Below, piece by piece: positions 31,082 through 39,935 of a stretch of 64,000 bases of DNA (position 1 is its first letter; the number at the start of each line of letters is the position of its first letter). A model generated the notes under the pieces. That model ran no database searches. It was not told where the DNA came from and saw only the letters and a list, made by a program, of their open reading frames with translations. This stretch comes from Pseudomonas fluorescens (GTDB lineage Bacteria; Pseudomonadota; Gammaproteobacteria; Pseudomonadales; Pseudomonadaceae): NCBI RefSeq assembly GCF_000730425.1, contig NZ_CP008896.1:4526001-4590000 (forward strand), written 5' to 3'. The translations under genes and the position numbers were made by a program.

Positions 31082-31118
31082 CGCATCAAGCCCATGCCCT
31101 GGCTCGCAGGAGGCCGCC

Positions 31119-34100
31119 GTGTCGATTCATGTCGCGTTGCACCACGTTACGCATTACCGCTACGACCGCGCTGTCGAACTCGGCCCGCAGATTGTGCGGT
31201 TGCGCCCGGCGGCCCATAGCCGCACGCGGATTCTGTCCTACGCGCTGAAAGTGCTGCCCGAGCAGCATTTCATCAACTGGCAGCAGGACCCCCAGGGCAA
31301 TTACCTGGCGCGGTTGGTATTCCCGGAAAAGACCGACGAGCTGCGCATCGAAGTCGACCTGGTCGCCGAGATGGCCGTATTCAATCCGTTCGACTTTTTC
31401 CTCGAACCCTACGCCGAAAAAATCCCTTTCAGCTACGCCGCCGATGAGCAGCGCGAGCTGGCGCCGTACCTGGAAACCCTGCCGCTGACGCCAAAGTTCG
31501 CCGCGTACCTGGCCGGTATTGACCGCACGCCATTGCCGGCCGTGGACTTTCTGGTGAGCCTCAACCAGCGTCTGGCTGCCGATATCGGCTACCTGATCCG
31601 CATGGAGCCCGGTGTACAAACCCCGGAGTTCACCCTGGAAAACGCCTGCGGCTCATGCCGCGACTCAGCCTGGTTGCTGGTGCAGACCCTGCGCAACCTG
31701 GGGCTGGCAGCACGTTTCGTGTCTGGTTACCTGATTCAACTCACCGCCGACGTCAAAGCCCTTGATGGCCCCTCCGGCACCGAAGTGGACTTCACCGACC
31801 TGCACGCCTGGTGCGAGGTGTACTTGCCCGGCGCCGGCTGGATCGGCCTGGATGCCACCTCTGGCCTGTTTGCCGGTGAAGGCCATATCCCGTTGGCCTG
31901 TAGTCCCGATCCATCGTCCGCCGCCCCGATCAGCGGCCTGGTGGAACCGTGCGAGTGCGAATTTACCCACGAAATGTCGGTGGAGCGCATCTGGGAAGCA
32001 CCGCGTGTCACCAAGCCCTATACCGAAGAACAATGGCTGGCGATCCAGGCGCTGGGCCGGCAGATCGATGGTGACCTGCTCAAGGACGATGTGCGCCTGA
32101 CCATGGGCGGCGAGCCGACCTTTGTCTCTATCGACGACCCTGACGGCGCCGAGTGGAACACCGCAGCCCTCGGCCCGGACAAGCGCCGACTGTCTGCCGA
32201 GCTGTTCCGGCGTATGCGCAAGCACTATGCGCCCAAGGGCCTGGTGCACTTCGGCCAGGGCAAGTGGTATCCCGGCGAGCAACTGCCGCGCTGGTCCCTC
32301 AACTGCCACTGGCGCCGGGATGGGGTGCCGGTCTGGCACAACGACGCGTTGATTGCCGACGAGCAGCAAGACTACGGCGCAGATGAGGTGATGGCCGGGC
32401 GCTTCCTGGCGAGCATCGCCGAGCGCCTCAAATTGCCGGCGCGCTTTGTATTCCCGGCCTTTGAGGACAATTTCTATTACCTGTGGCGCGAAGGCGCCCT
32501 GGCGCAGAATGTCAGCGCCCAGGATTCACGCCTGGACGATGAACTGGAGCGCGAGCGCCTGCGCAAGGTGTTCAGTCAGGGCCTGGATAAAGTCATCGGC
32601 CATGTGCTGCCCCTGGCGCGCACGGCGGCCAATGACCGTTGGCAGAGTGGCCGGTGGTACCTGCGCGACACCCATTGCCGGTTGGTGCCTGGTGACTCAC
32701 CGCTGGGCTATCGCTTGCCCCTGGCCTCGCAGCCGTGGGTGACGGCGGCAGATTATCCCTTTGTTCATCCGACAGACCCCAATCAGGACTTGCCGGAGCT
32801 TCCCTCCACTGCGTCAACGCCTGGCGAGCCCGCCCTCATCGACGAGCGCGTGCCCGGGATCGACGAGTCCGCCGACTGGCTGACCCGCACCGCCCTGTGC
32901 GCCGAAGCGCGGGGAGGGCGGCTCTACGTGTTCATGCCGCCCCTGGAGCGGGTCGAGGATTACCTGCAATTGGTGGCCGCCATCGAGGCCACTGCCCAGG
33001 AACTGCATTGCCCGGTGTTGCTGGAAGGCTACGAGCCTGCGAGTGATCCGCGCCTGAGCAACTTCCGGGTGACGCCAGACCCAGGTGTGATCGAAGTCAA
33101 CGTGCAGCCATCGGCGACCTGGGATGAATTGGTGGAGCGCACCGAGTTCCTCTATGAAGAGGCCAGGCAAACCCGCCTGACCACCGAAAAATTCATGATC
33201 GACGGGCGCCACACCGGCACCGGCGGCGGTAACCACTTTGTGCTGGGTGGGGCCACGCCCAAGGACTCGCCGTTCCTGCGCCGCCCGGACCTGCTGCGCA
33301 GCCTGATCAGCTACTGGCATAACCACCCGTCCTTGTCGTACCTGTTTTCCGGGCTGTTTATCGGGCCGACCTCCCAGGCACCGCGGGTGGATGAGGCGCG
33401 CAACGATGCGCTGTATGAGCTGGAAATCGCCTTCGCGCAGATGCCTGCGCCGGGCGAAGAATGCCCGCCGTGGCGGGTGGACCGCTTGCTGCGCAACCTG
33501 CTGATCGACGTCACCGGCAACACCCATCGCGCCGAGTTCTGTATCGACAAACTCTACTCCCCCGACGGTGCCACTGGCCGCCTGGGCCTGCTGGAGTTGC
33601 GGGCCTTTGAAATGCCGCCCCACGCACGCATGAGCCTGACCCAGCAGTTGCTGTTGCGGGCCCTGGTGGCACGCTTCTGGCGTGAGCCCTACGCGCCGCC
33701 AAAGCTGGCGCGCTGGGGCACGGAGCTGCATGACCGGTTCCTGCTGCCGCATTTTATCGAGCAGGACTTTGCCGACGTGATCGTCGAACTCAACGCGGCC
33801 GGCTACCCGCTGCGCGCCGAATGGTTTGCCGCACACCTGGAGTTCCGTTTTCCCAAGGTCGGCGACTATGCCGTCAGCGGTATCGAACTGGAACTGCGCC
33901 AGGCCCTGGAGCCCTGGCATGTGCTGGGCGAGGAGGGGGCGGCGGGCGGTACGGTGCGCTATGTGGACTCATCCCTTGAGCGCTTGCAGGTCAAACTCAA
34001 CGGCCTGGCGCCGCAGCGCTATATGCTGACCTGCAACGGCGTGGCCGTGCCGCTGCACGCCACCGGCCGGGTGGGTGAGTTCGTCGCGGGCGTGCGCTAT

Positions 34101-34415
34101 CGCGCCTGGCAACCGGCCAACTGCTTGCAGCCGACCATTCCCGTGCATGCACCGTTGGTATTCGATCTGCTGGATACCTGGATGCAGCGTTCCCTGGGCG
34201 GTTGCCAGTACCACGTGGCCCATCCGGGTGGACGCAATTACGACTGCTTGCCGGTGAATGCCAACGAAGCGGAAAGCCGGCGCATGGCGCGCTTCTTCCG
34301 CCTGGGCCACAGCCCTGGGAAACTGCCGGTGCCGACGGTGGTCGTGAGCGATGAGTTGCCAATGACCCTGGATCTGCGGCGCTTCCCCCATAAAAATGAC
34401 GCAGCCCAGCCCTAA
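31119..34415 (+). CDS. Transglutaminase-like / DUF2126 fusion protein
   Basis: Cytoplasmic-looking protein of 1098 aa without signal peptide. Residues 1 to about 290 form a bacterial transglutaminase-like unit: N-terminal beta domain (SIHVALHHVTHYRYDRAVELGPQ), then a complete Cys180 (CGSCRDSAWLL), His229 (DLHAWCEVY), Asp245 (WIGLDATSG) triad. From about 325 (LTMGGEPTFVSIDDPDGAEWN) to the end is the large DUF2126 (COG4196) region. In comparative-genomic work this partner set (transglutaminase, DUF2126, circularly permuted ATP-grasp, alpha-E) is proposed to make or process a peptide-like product; no substrate is established. The GTG at 31119 has AGGAGG at 31108-31113; the frame extending to 31077 is rejected. 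Confidence 0.88.
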   Translation: MSIHVALHHVTHYRYDRAVELGPQIVRLRPAAHSRTRILSYALKVLPEQHFINWQQDPQGNYLARLVFPEKTDELRIEVDLVAEMAVFNPFDFFLEPYAEKIPFSYAADEQRELAPYLETLPLTPKFAAYLAGIDRTPLPAVDFLVSLNQRLAADIGYLIRMEPGVQTPEFTLENACGSCRDSAWLLVQTLRNLGLAARFVSGYLIQLTADVKALDGPSGTEVDFTDLHAWCEVYLPGAGWIGLDATSGLFAGEGHIPLACSPDPSSAAPISGLVEPCECEFTHEMSVERIWEAPRVTKPYTEEQWLAIQALGRQIDGDLLKDDVRLTMGGEPTFVSIDDPDGAEWNTAALGPDKRRLSAELFRRMRKHYAPKGLVHFGQGKWYPGEQLPRWSLNCHWRRDGVPVWHNDALIADEQQDYGADEVMAGRFLASIAERLKLPARFVFPAFEDNFYYLWREGALAQNVSAQDSRLDDELERERLRKVFSQGLDKVIGHVLPLARTAANDRWQSGRWYLRDTHCRLVPGDSPLGYRLPLASQPWVTAADYPFVHPTDPNQDLPELPSTASTPGEPALIDERVPGIDESADWLTRTALCAEARGGRLYVFMPPLERVEDYLQLVAAIEATAQELHCPVLLEGYEPASDPRLSNFRVTPDPGVIEVNVQPSATWDELVERTEFLYEEARQTRLTTEKFMIDGRHTGTGGGNHFVLGGATPKDSPFLRRPDLLRSLISYWHNHPSLSYLFSGLFIGPTSQAPRVDEARNDALYELEIAFAQMPAPGEECPPWRVDRLLRNLLIDVTGNTHRAEFCIDKLYSPDGATGRLGLLELRAFEMPPHARMSLTQQLLLRALVARFWREPYAPPKLARWGTELHDRFLLPHFIEQDFADVIVELNAAGYPLRAEWFAAHLEFRFPKVGDYAVSGIELELRQALEPWHVLGEEGAAGGTVRYVDSSLERLQVKLNGLAPQRYMLTCNGVAVPLHATGRVGEFVAGVRYRAWQPANCLQPTIPVHAPLVFDLLDTWMQRSLGGCQYHVAHPGGRNYDCLPVNANEAESRRMARFFRLGHSPGKLPVPTVVVSDELPMTLDLRRFPHKNDAAQP

Positions 34416-34444
34416 TGTAGAGGCCGGCAAGCCAGCGCCTACAG
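34416..34444. repeat. Single REP unit
   Basis: TGTAGAGGCCGGCAAGCCAGCGCCTACA, one REP palindrome between the first and second genes of the operon. Confidence 0.7.
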
Positions 34445-34500
34445 TAGATTTGCAGTGTTTGTGAGTTAATCTGACTTCCCTTGCCCCTGCCGAGCGTTCC

Positions 34501-36987
34501 ATGTCCGACTTGCTCGACCGTTACCCGCTGACTGCGGGTACTTATCACGAACTGCTGGATGACAGCGGCGCCGTGCGCGCTCATTGGCAGCGCCTGCTCG
34601 ACCATCTGCAACGCAGCACACCGGCGCAACTGGCCCAGCGCCAGGCGTTGCTGACCCGGCAGATGCAGGAAAACGGCGTGACCTACAACGTTTACGCCGA
34701 CCCCAAGGGTGCCGACCGTCCCTGGGAGCTGGACTTGCTGCCCCACGTATTGGCGGCGGATGAGTGGGCGCATTTGTCGGCGGGTATCGCCCAGCGTGCA
34801 CGGTTGCTCAATGCCGTGCTGGCCGACCTGTATGGCCCGCAACGCCTGATTGCCGAAGGCTTGCTGCCGGCAGAGCTGGTGTTTGGCCATAACAACTTCC
34901 TCTGGCCGTGCCAGGGCATCCAGCCGCCCGATGGGGTGTTCCTGCACCTGTACGCGGTGGACCTGGCGCGCACCCCGGATGGCCGCTGGTGGGTCACGGC
35001 GGACCGCACCCAGGCGCCGTCCGGGGCCGGTTATGCCCTGGAAAACCGTACCATCGTCTCCCGTGCCTTCCCGGATTTGTATCGTGACCTGCAGGTACAG
35101 CACCTCACCGGTTTCTTCCGCACCCTGCAGGAAACCCTGGCCCGTCAGGCACCCGGCGATGACCAGCCGCCGCTGATCGTGCTGCTGACGCCGGGACGGT
35201 TCAATGAAAGCTATTTCGAACACCTGTACCTTGCCCGCCAGCTCGGCTACCCATTGGTAGAAGGCGGCGACCTGACCGTGCGCGACAGCACCGTGTACCT
35301 CAAGACCCTCAGCGGCCTGCGTCGTGTACACGCGATCATGCGGCGGCTGGACGATGATTTTTGCGACCCCCTGGAGCTGCGCACTGACTCGGCCCTGGGC
35401 GTGCCCGGCCTGCTGGACGCAGTGCGTCAGGGCAATGTGCTGGTGGCCAACGCCCTGGGTGCCGGCGTGCTGGAGTCCCCCGGATTGCTGGGTTTTTTGC
35501 CGCGGATCAATCAGTTTCTGTTTGGCGAAGAGCTGATCCTGCCGTCCATCGCCACCTGGTGGTGCGGCGAAGCGCCGGTGCTGGCCGACGCCCTGGAGAA
35601 ACTGCCGGAATTGTTGATCAAACCGGCCTTCCCGTCGCAAAGTTTTGCCCCGGTGTTTGGCCGCGACCTGGACGACGCACAGCGCCAGGCCCTGGCCGAG
35701 CGCATGCAGGCGCGCCCATATGCCTACGTGGCCCAGGAGTTGGCGCAACTGTCCCAGGCGCCGGTGTGGCATACGGTGGATGACCATCTGCAACATCGCG
35801 CCATCGGCATGCGTGTGTACGCGGTGGCTGGCGACGATGGCTACCGGGTGCTGCCCGGTGGCCTGACCCGTGTGGCTGCGCAGGCCGACGCTGAAGTGGT
35901 GTCGATGCAGCGCGGCGGGGCGAGCAAGGACACCTGGGTGCTGGGCGAGCGAGCCCCCGGTGGCGAGCAATGGCGCGCGCAAAGGGTGATCGGCACCCAT
36001 GACCTGGTGCGTCGCGATCCATACCTGCCTTCGCGGGTGGTAGAAAACCTGTTCTGGTTCGGCCGTTACTGCGAGCGCTGTGATGACAGTGCGCGCTGGC
36101 TGCGCATCGTGCTCGCCCGTTATGTCGACGGCGACGACCCCCTGGCCTTGCAGGCTGCCGTGGAGCTTGGGGAAAGCCTGCGCCTGCTGCCGGAGGAGGG
36201 CGAGTTGCCCGAGCGCCTGCTGCAAGCCCTGCTCGGTGAGGACTGGCCGTCGAGCCTGCGTGCCAACCTGCAACGTTTGCAGTGGGCGGCATCCCAAGTG
36301 CGCGGCAAGCTTTCCCGGGAGAATTGGCAAGCCCTGGTGGAGTTGCAGCGTGAGGCCATGGAGCTGGAAAGCGAGGCGCCGGATTTCGGCGAGTTGCTGG
36401 ACTTTCTCAACCGCCTGGTGATGTCCCTGGCGGCCCTGTCCGGCTTTGCCCTCGACGACATGACCCGCGACGAAGGCTGGCGCTTCTTGATGATGGGCCG
36501 GCGCATCGAGCGCCTGCAGTTTCTCAGCAGCAGCCTGGCGGCCTTCCTGCGCGGGGTCGCGGTGTTCGACCAGGCCGGGCTGGAGTGGCTGCTGGAGCTG
36601 GGCAACAGCAGCATCACCTATCGGTCGCGCTACCTGGCGGTGCCGCAGTTGATTCCGGTGCTGGACCTGTTGCTGCTGGATGAGCAGAACCCTCACGCCG
36701 TGGTGTTCCAGCTCAAGCTGGTGAGCCGTACCTTGCGCCGGCTCAACGATGACTTCGGCGTACCCCGGGAGACCGGGCTGGCACCGCTGGTGGAGCGCCT
36801 GGCGCGTTTTGACCTGGGTTGCCTGGAGAATCCGTTGTTTGGCGACGCCAGCGTGCGCGCGGCCCTCGATGGCCTGGCGGACCTGTTGCAGGCGGTGGCC
36901 GATGAAAGCGGGCAAGTCTCCGATCGCCTGGCCCTGCGCCATTTTGCCCATGTGGATGATGTCAGCCAGCAAACGGTGTCGGTGTGA
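34501..36987 (+). CDS. Circularly permuted ATP-grasp protein fused to an alpha-E domain
   Basis: An 828-aa protein. The first ~490 residues are the circularly permuted type 2 ATP-grasp ligase (COG2308): DGVFLHLYAVDLARTPDGRWWV, ADRTQAPSGAGYALENR, VEGGDLTVRDSTVYLKTL and LIKPAFPSQSF carry the conserved ATP/Mg-binding character. From about residue 505 (DPYLPSRVVENLFWFGRYCERCDDSARWL) to the C-terminus is the all-helical alpha-E domain (COG2307). In many genomes these are separate genes. ATP-grasp enzymes make amide or peptide bonds by acyl-phosphate chemistry; the substrate here is unknown. Translation is coupled to the next gene. Confidence 0.9.
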   Translation: MSDLLDRYPLTAGTYHELLDDSGAVRAHWQRLLDHLQRSTPAQLAQRQALLTRQMQENGVTYNVYADPKGADRPWELDLLPHVLAADEWAHLSAGIAQRARLLNAVLADLYGPQRLIAEGLLPAELVFGHNNFLWPCQGIQPPDGVFLHLYAVDLARTPDGRWWVTADRTQAPSGAGYALENRTIVSRAFPDLYRDLQVQHLTGFFRTLQETLARQAPGDDQPPLIVLLTPGRFNESYFEHLYLARQLGYPLVEGGDLTVRDSTVYLKTLSGLRRVHAIMRRLDDDFCDPLELRTDSALGVPGLLDAVRQGNVLVANALGAGVLESPGLLGFLPRINQFLFGEELILPSIATWWCGEAPVLADALEKLPELLIKPAFPSQSFAPVFGRDLDDAQRQALAERMQARPYAYVAQELAQLSQAPVWHTVDDHLQHRAIGMRVYAVAGDDGYRVLPGGLTRVAAQADAEVVSMQRGGASKDTWVLGERAPGGEQWRAQRVIGTHDLVRRDPYLPSRVVENLFWFGRYCERCDDSARWLRIVLARYVDGDDPLALQAAVELGESLRLLPEEGELPERLLQALLGEDWPSSLRANLQRLQWAASQVRGKLSRENWQALVELQREAMELESEAPDFGELLDFLNRLVMSLAALSGFALDDMTRDEGWRFLMMGRRIERLQFLSSSLAAFLRGVAVFDQAGLEWLLELGNSSITYRSRYLAVPQLIPVLDLLLLDEQNPHAVVFQLKLVSRTLRRLNDDFGVPRETGLAPLVERLARFDLGCLENPLFGDASVRAALDGLADLLQAVADESGQVSDRLALRHFAHVDDVSQQTVSV

Positions 36988-37877
36988 TGAGCGCGCGTTA
37001 CCAGATTTTCCACGATACCCATTACCACTACGACAGTCCGGTGTCCCTGGCCCAGCAGCTGGCGCACTTGTGGCCGCGCCCGTGTGCCTGGCAGCGCTGC
37101 ACCTCGCGGCAATTGCAGATCAGCCCCGAGCCGACGGCACGTCGCGATGAGCTGGATGTATTCGGCAACCCGATCACCCGGCTGGCATTCGAGCGGCCCC
37201 ACGATGAGTTGCTGGTCAACGCCGGCTTGACCGTGGAAGTGCTGGCCCGGCCTGTGCTGGACTTCAGTCAGTCACCGCCCTGGGACCAGACCCGCAACAG
37301 CCTCACCTATAGTGGCCTGCCGTTGTCGTTGGAGGCCATCGAGGCGTGCCGCTATCGTTTCGAATCGCCCTACGTGCATTTGAAGAAAAACTTCGTCGAC
37401 TTCTCCGAGAGCTGCTTTGCGGCCGGCCGTCCTCTGTTGTTGGGCGTGCAGGCATTGATGGAGAAGATTTTCAGCGAGTTCACCTTCGATGCCGAAGCCA
37501 CCCAGGTCGCCACGCCACTGGTGGAGGTGCTGGAGCGCCGACGGGGGGTATGCCAGGACTTTGCCCACCTGATGCTCGCCTGCCTGCGCTCACGGGGCCT
37601 GGCGGCGCGTTACGTCAGTGGTTACCTGCTGACCCAGCCGCCGCCCGGCCAGCCACGGCTGATCGGCGCCGACGCGTCGCACGCATGGGTGTCGGTATTT
37701 TGCCCGCTGTCGGGTTGGGTGGATTTTGATCCGACGAACAACGTGCAGCCGGCACTGGAGCACATCACCCTGGCCTGGGGCCGGGATTTTTCCGATGTGT
37801 CGCCGTTGCGTGGGGTGATCCTGGGGGGCGGGAGCCATGACCCGGAAGTGCGGGTAACGGTCATGCCGCTGATGTAG
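36987..37877 (+). CDS. Transglutaminase-like cysteine protease-fold protein
   Basis: A 296-aa protein with an N-terminal beta domain (MSARYQIFHDTHYHYDSPVSLAQQ) and a transglutaminase core with all three catalytic residues: Cys189 (GVCQDFAHLM), His232 (ASHAWVSVF) and Asp248 (WVDFDPTNN). The start ATG overlaps the upstream TGA (TGATG); the GTG one codon earlier is an alternative. No signal peptide. Last gene of the operon and the second transglutaminase-type enzyme in it. Confidence 0.9.
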   Translation: MSARYQIFHDTHYHYDSPVSLAQQLAHLWPRPCAWQRCTSRQLQISPEPTARRDELDVFGNPITRLAFERPHDELLVNAGLTVEVLARPVLDFSQSPPWDQTRNSLTYSGLPLSLEAIEACRYRFESPYVHLKKNFVDFSESCFAAGRPLLLGVQALMEKIFSEFTFDAEATQVATPLVEVLERRRGVCQDFAHLMLACLRSRGLAARYVSGYLLTQPPPGQPRLIGADASHAWVSVFCPLSGWVDFDPTNNVQPALEHITLAWGRDFSDVSPLRGVILGGGSHDPEVRVTVMPLM

Positions 37878-37881
37878 GCGC

Positions 37882-37970
37882 TGTAGAAGCCCGCTTGCCG
37901 GCGATAGCGAGTTGCCTGTTGGCGCATCATCGGCTGATGCGCCGCCATCGCTGGCAAGCCGGCTCCTACA
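37882..37970. repeat. REP inverted pair (REPIN)
   Basis: GTAGAAGCCCGCTTGCCGGCGATAGC and an inverted partner, with an additional GGCGCATCATCGGCTGATGCGCC palindrome between them. Confidence 0.85.
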
Positions 37971-37987
37971 CGAACCTGTGTCTATGC

Positions 37988-38164
37988 TCAGGCGTCTTTC
38001 GCAGTCTCGGTGTCATCAGCCGCCACTTCACCTTCGGCATCCGGGTTCAGTGCGCCTGCTTCTTCGTCGGCTGCGGCTTTCTTGCGTTGCAGCTTTTCCT
38101 CTTTCTTCTGTTCCTTGGCCAAGTCTCTCTGACGTTTGGCGAAGGAGTAGTTGGGTTTTGCCAT
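37988..38164 (-). CDS. Small charged protein of unknown function (58 aa)
   Basis: Not recognised functionally. Sequence begins MAKPNYSFAKRQRDLAKEQK and is rich in Lys/Arg in the first half and Glu/Asp/Ala in the second, ending GEVAADDTETAKDA; it looks like a soluble, largely helical or disordered protein. AGAGGA sits six bases before the ATG, strong support for translation. I recall similar MAKPNYSFAKRQR proteins in other Pseudomonas genomes, without known role. Confidence 0.75.
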   Translation of the reverse strand: MAKPNYSFAKRQRDLAKEQKKEEKLQRKKAAADEEAGALNPDAEGEVAADDTETAKDA

Positions 38165-38269
38165 GGGCGATCCTCTGGGGTCGAAGGTGAGGTTGAGCGG
38201 CGGGTATTCTGCCTTTAAACGTGCCCCAAGGGTTAATCGGGTTTCAGAATCGCCTCTCCAGGTTAAACG

Positions 38270-38356
38270 TTAGTCGACATTAACCGTTTCGTAAGTACCG
38301 CTGGCGCCACAGGCGTAAGCGGCGAGCAAGCTGCGCAACAGGCTGTTGAGGTGCAT
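38270..38356 (-). CDS. Candidate 28-aa micro-ORF
   Basis: MHLNSLLRSLLAAYACGASG followed by TYETVNVD and a stop. A GGAG eight bases before the ATG is a good ribosome binding site, and the product has an amphipathic Leu-rich N-terminal half with a single Cys. It sits alone on the minus strand between the 58-aa gene and azurin. Could be a genuine small protein or chance; no function proposed. Confidence 0.4.
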   Translation of the reverse strand: MHLNSLLRSLLAAYACGASGTYETVNVD

Positions 38357-38464
38357 GGCTCGGACTCCAGGAAAGTAAAGACGAGCCGATCATAGGCCGC
38401 GTGCGGCACTTTGGCTGGTTGATTCTGTCGATCAGTCTGATAGCCTAAAGTTGTATACAATTTG

Positions 38465-38478
38465 TTGATTCAGATCAT
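38465..38478 (+). promoter_or_regulatory. ANR/FNR-type box upstream of azurin
   Basis: TTGATTCAGATCAT matches the FNR/ANR consensus TTGAT-N4-ATCAA with one mismatch. Its centre lies about 77 bases before the azurin start codon, so a -41.5 placement would give a transcription start near 38513. Anaerobic control of azu by ANR is known in P. aeruginosa. Confidence 0.7.
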
Positions 38479-38547
38479 TGGAACATCTGCCTGCCTCAGG
38501 CACCCTTGTCGCACATGCGTTTTTTAAACCCTGCCTTGGAGATTCAC

Positions 38548-38994
38548 ATGTTTGCCAAAATCGTTGCTGTTTCCCTGCTGACTCTGGCCAGCGGCCAGTT
38601 GCTTGCTGCAGAGTGCAAGGTCACCGTCGACTCCACTGACCAGATGTCCTTCGACACCAAGGCCATTGAAATCGACAAGAGCTGCAAGACGTTCACCGTT
38701 GAACTGAAACACTCCGGCAAGCTGCCAAAGAACGTCATGGGCCATAACTGGGTGCTGACCACTGCTGCCGACATGCAGCCGGTTGCAACCGATGGCATGG
38801 CCGCCGGCATCGACAACAACTATCTGAAAAAAGACGACACGCGCATCATCGCCCATACCAAAATTATTGGTGCTGGCGAGACTGATTCGGTGACTTTCGA
38901 TGTGTCCAAGCTGACTGCTGGCACCGACTACATGTTCTTCTGCTCGTTCCCAGGCCACATCTCGATGATGAAAGGCACTGTGACCCTGAAGTAA
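38548..38994 (+). CDS. azu: Azurin (blue copper protein)
   Basis: Periplasmic type 1 copper electron carrier. The 148-aa precursor has a 20-residue signal peptide (ending SGQLLA) and a 128-residue mature protein beginning AECKV, the standard azurin length. Copper ligands by azurin numbering: His46 (MGHNW), Cys112 (FFCSF), His117 (PGHIS) and axial Met121 (MMKG); the Cys3-Cys26 disulfide is conserved. The in-frame extension to 38506 is not used: TTGGAG precedes the ATG at 38548. Likely oxygen-regulated through the box at 38465. Confidence 0.98.
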   Translation: MFAKIVAVSLLTLASGQLLAAECKVTVDSTDQMSFDTKAIEIDKSCKTFTVELKHSGKLPKNVMGHNWVLTTAADMQPVATDGMAAGIDNNYLKKDDTRIIAHTKIIGAGETDSVTFDVSKLTAGTDYMFFCSFPGHISMMKGTVTLK

Positions 38995-39015
38995 GGCTCG
39001 AACCGCGTTATCGTT

Positions 39016-39086
39016 CATCGCCGGCAAGCCAGCTCCTACAGGGGAACGCATTCCAAATGCAGGAGCCGGCTTGCCGGCGATGGCGG
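39016..39086. repeat. REP inverted pair
   Basis: CATCGCCGGCAAGCCAGCTCCTACA and an inverted copy ending GCCGGCGATGGCGG, between the convergent azu and nadE genes. Confidence 0.9.
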
Positions 39087-39104
39087 TCCAGAACTCTTTA
39101 CATC

Positions 39105-39932
39105 TCAAGGCGCAAACGGCATCACCCGTTTGTGCTCCGTCTTGCGATAGGTATCGCAGATAATCCTGAACGCTTCCTCGCGCACCGGCTCGCCGTGCAG
39201 GAACGCATCGATCTCGGTATAGGTCACGCCATGGGACGCTTCATCCGGCTTGCCCGGTGACAGGTCTTCCAGGTCGGCCGTGGGGATCTTCTCCACCAGC
39301 GACTCCGGCGCACCAAAGTGCCGTGCAATTGCCCGCACCTGGTTTTTCACCAGCCCGCTCAGCGGTGCCAGATCGCAGGCGCCATCACCGAACTTGGTGA
39401 AAAAACCCATCACGGCTTCTGCCGCATGGTCCGTCCCGAGCACCAGGCCACTTGCCGCGCCGGCGATGGTGTATTGCGCCACCATGCGCATCCGCGCCTT
39501 GGTATTGCCCAGCACAAAGTCACGGGACACCGCAGCCTTGCCTTCGAAGGCCGCCACTTCATTGGCCAGGGCCTTGACCGCCGGGCCGATATTGACCGTG
39601 TGGCGCTCGTCGGGGTTGATAAAGTCCACGCTGGCCTGGGCGTCGTGTTCGTCGAACTGGGTCTCGTAAGGCAGGCGCACGGCAATGAAACGGTAAGCCT
39701 CATCGCCCTTGATGGCGCGCAGTTCTTTCATCGCCCGTTGGGCCAAAAGGCCTGCGGTCAGGGAGTCGACACCGCCGCTGATGCCCAGCACCAGGGTCTT
39801 GAGCCCCGAATTGAGCAGGCAGTCCTGGATAAAGGTAATTCGCCGGGCGACTTCCGCCTCAAGGGCGGCGTGGTCCTGGAACGGCGGTTGGACCTTGAGC
39901 TGTTGGGCAATCTCACGCTGTACGGCTTGCAT
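39105..39932 (-). CDS. nadE: Ammonia-dependent NAD+ synthetase
   Basis: Amidates nicotinic acid adenine dinucleotide to NAD+. The product is 275 aa with the PP-loop [17 protein letters not shown] and [29 protein letters not shown]. No glutaminase domain, hence the ammonia-dependent short form. Three bases separate it from the pncB stop, so the two NAD-salvage genes form an operon. Confidence 0.97.
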   Translation of the reverse strand: MQAVQREIAQQLKVQPPFQDHAALEAEVARRITFIQDCLLNSGLKTLVLGISGGVDSLTAGLLAQRAMKELRAIKGDEAYRFIAVRLPYETQFDEHDAQASVDFINPDERHTVNIGPAVKALANEVAAFEGKAAVSRDFVLGNTKARMRMVAQYTIAGAASGLVLGTDHAAEAVMGFFTKFGDGACDLAPLSGLVKNQVRAIARHFGAPESLVEKIPTADLEDLSPGKPDEASHGVTYTEIDAFLHGEPVREEAFRIICDTYRKTEHKRVMPFAP

Positions 39933-39935
39933 GAT

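Larger units (their letters stand above)
30858..31118. other. Non-coding regulatory stretch before the transglutaminase operon
   Basis: Gene-free interval holding, in order, a REP pair, two short inverted repeats, a sigma-54 promoter and the ribosome binding site of the next gene (AGGAGG at 31108-31113). Confidence 0.8.
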
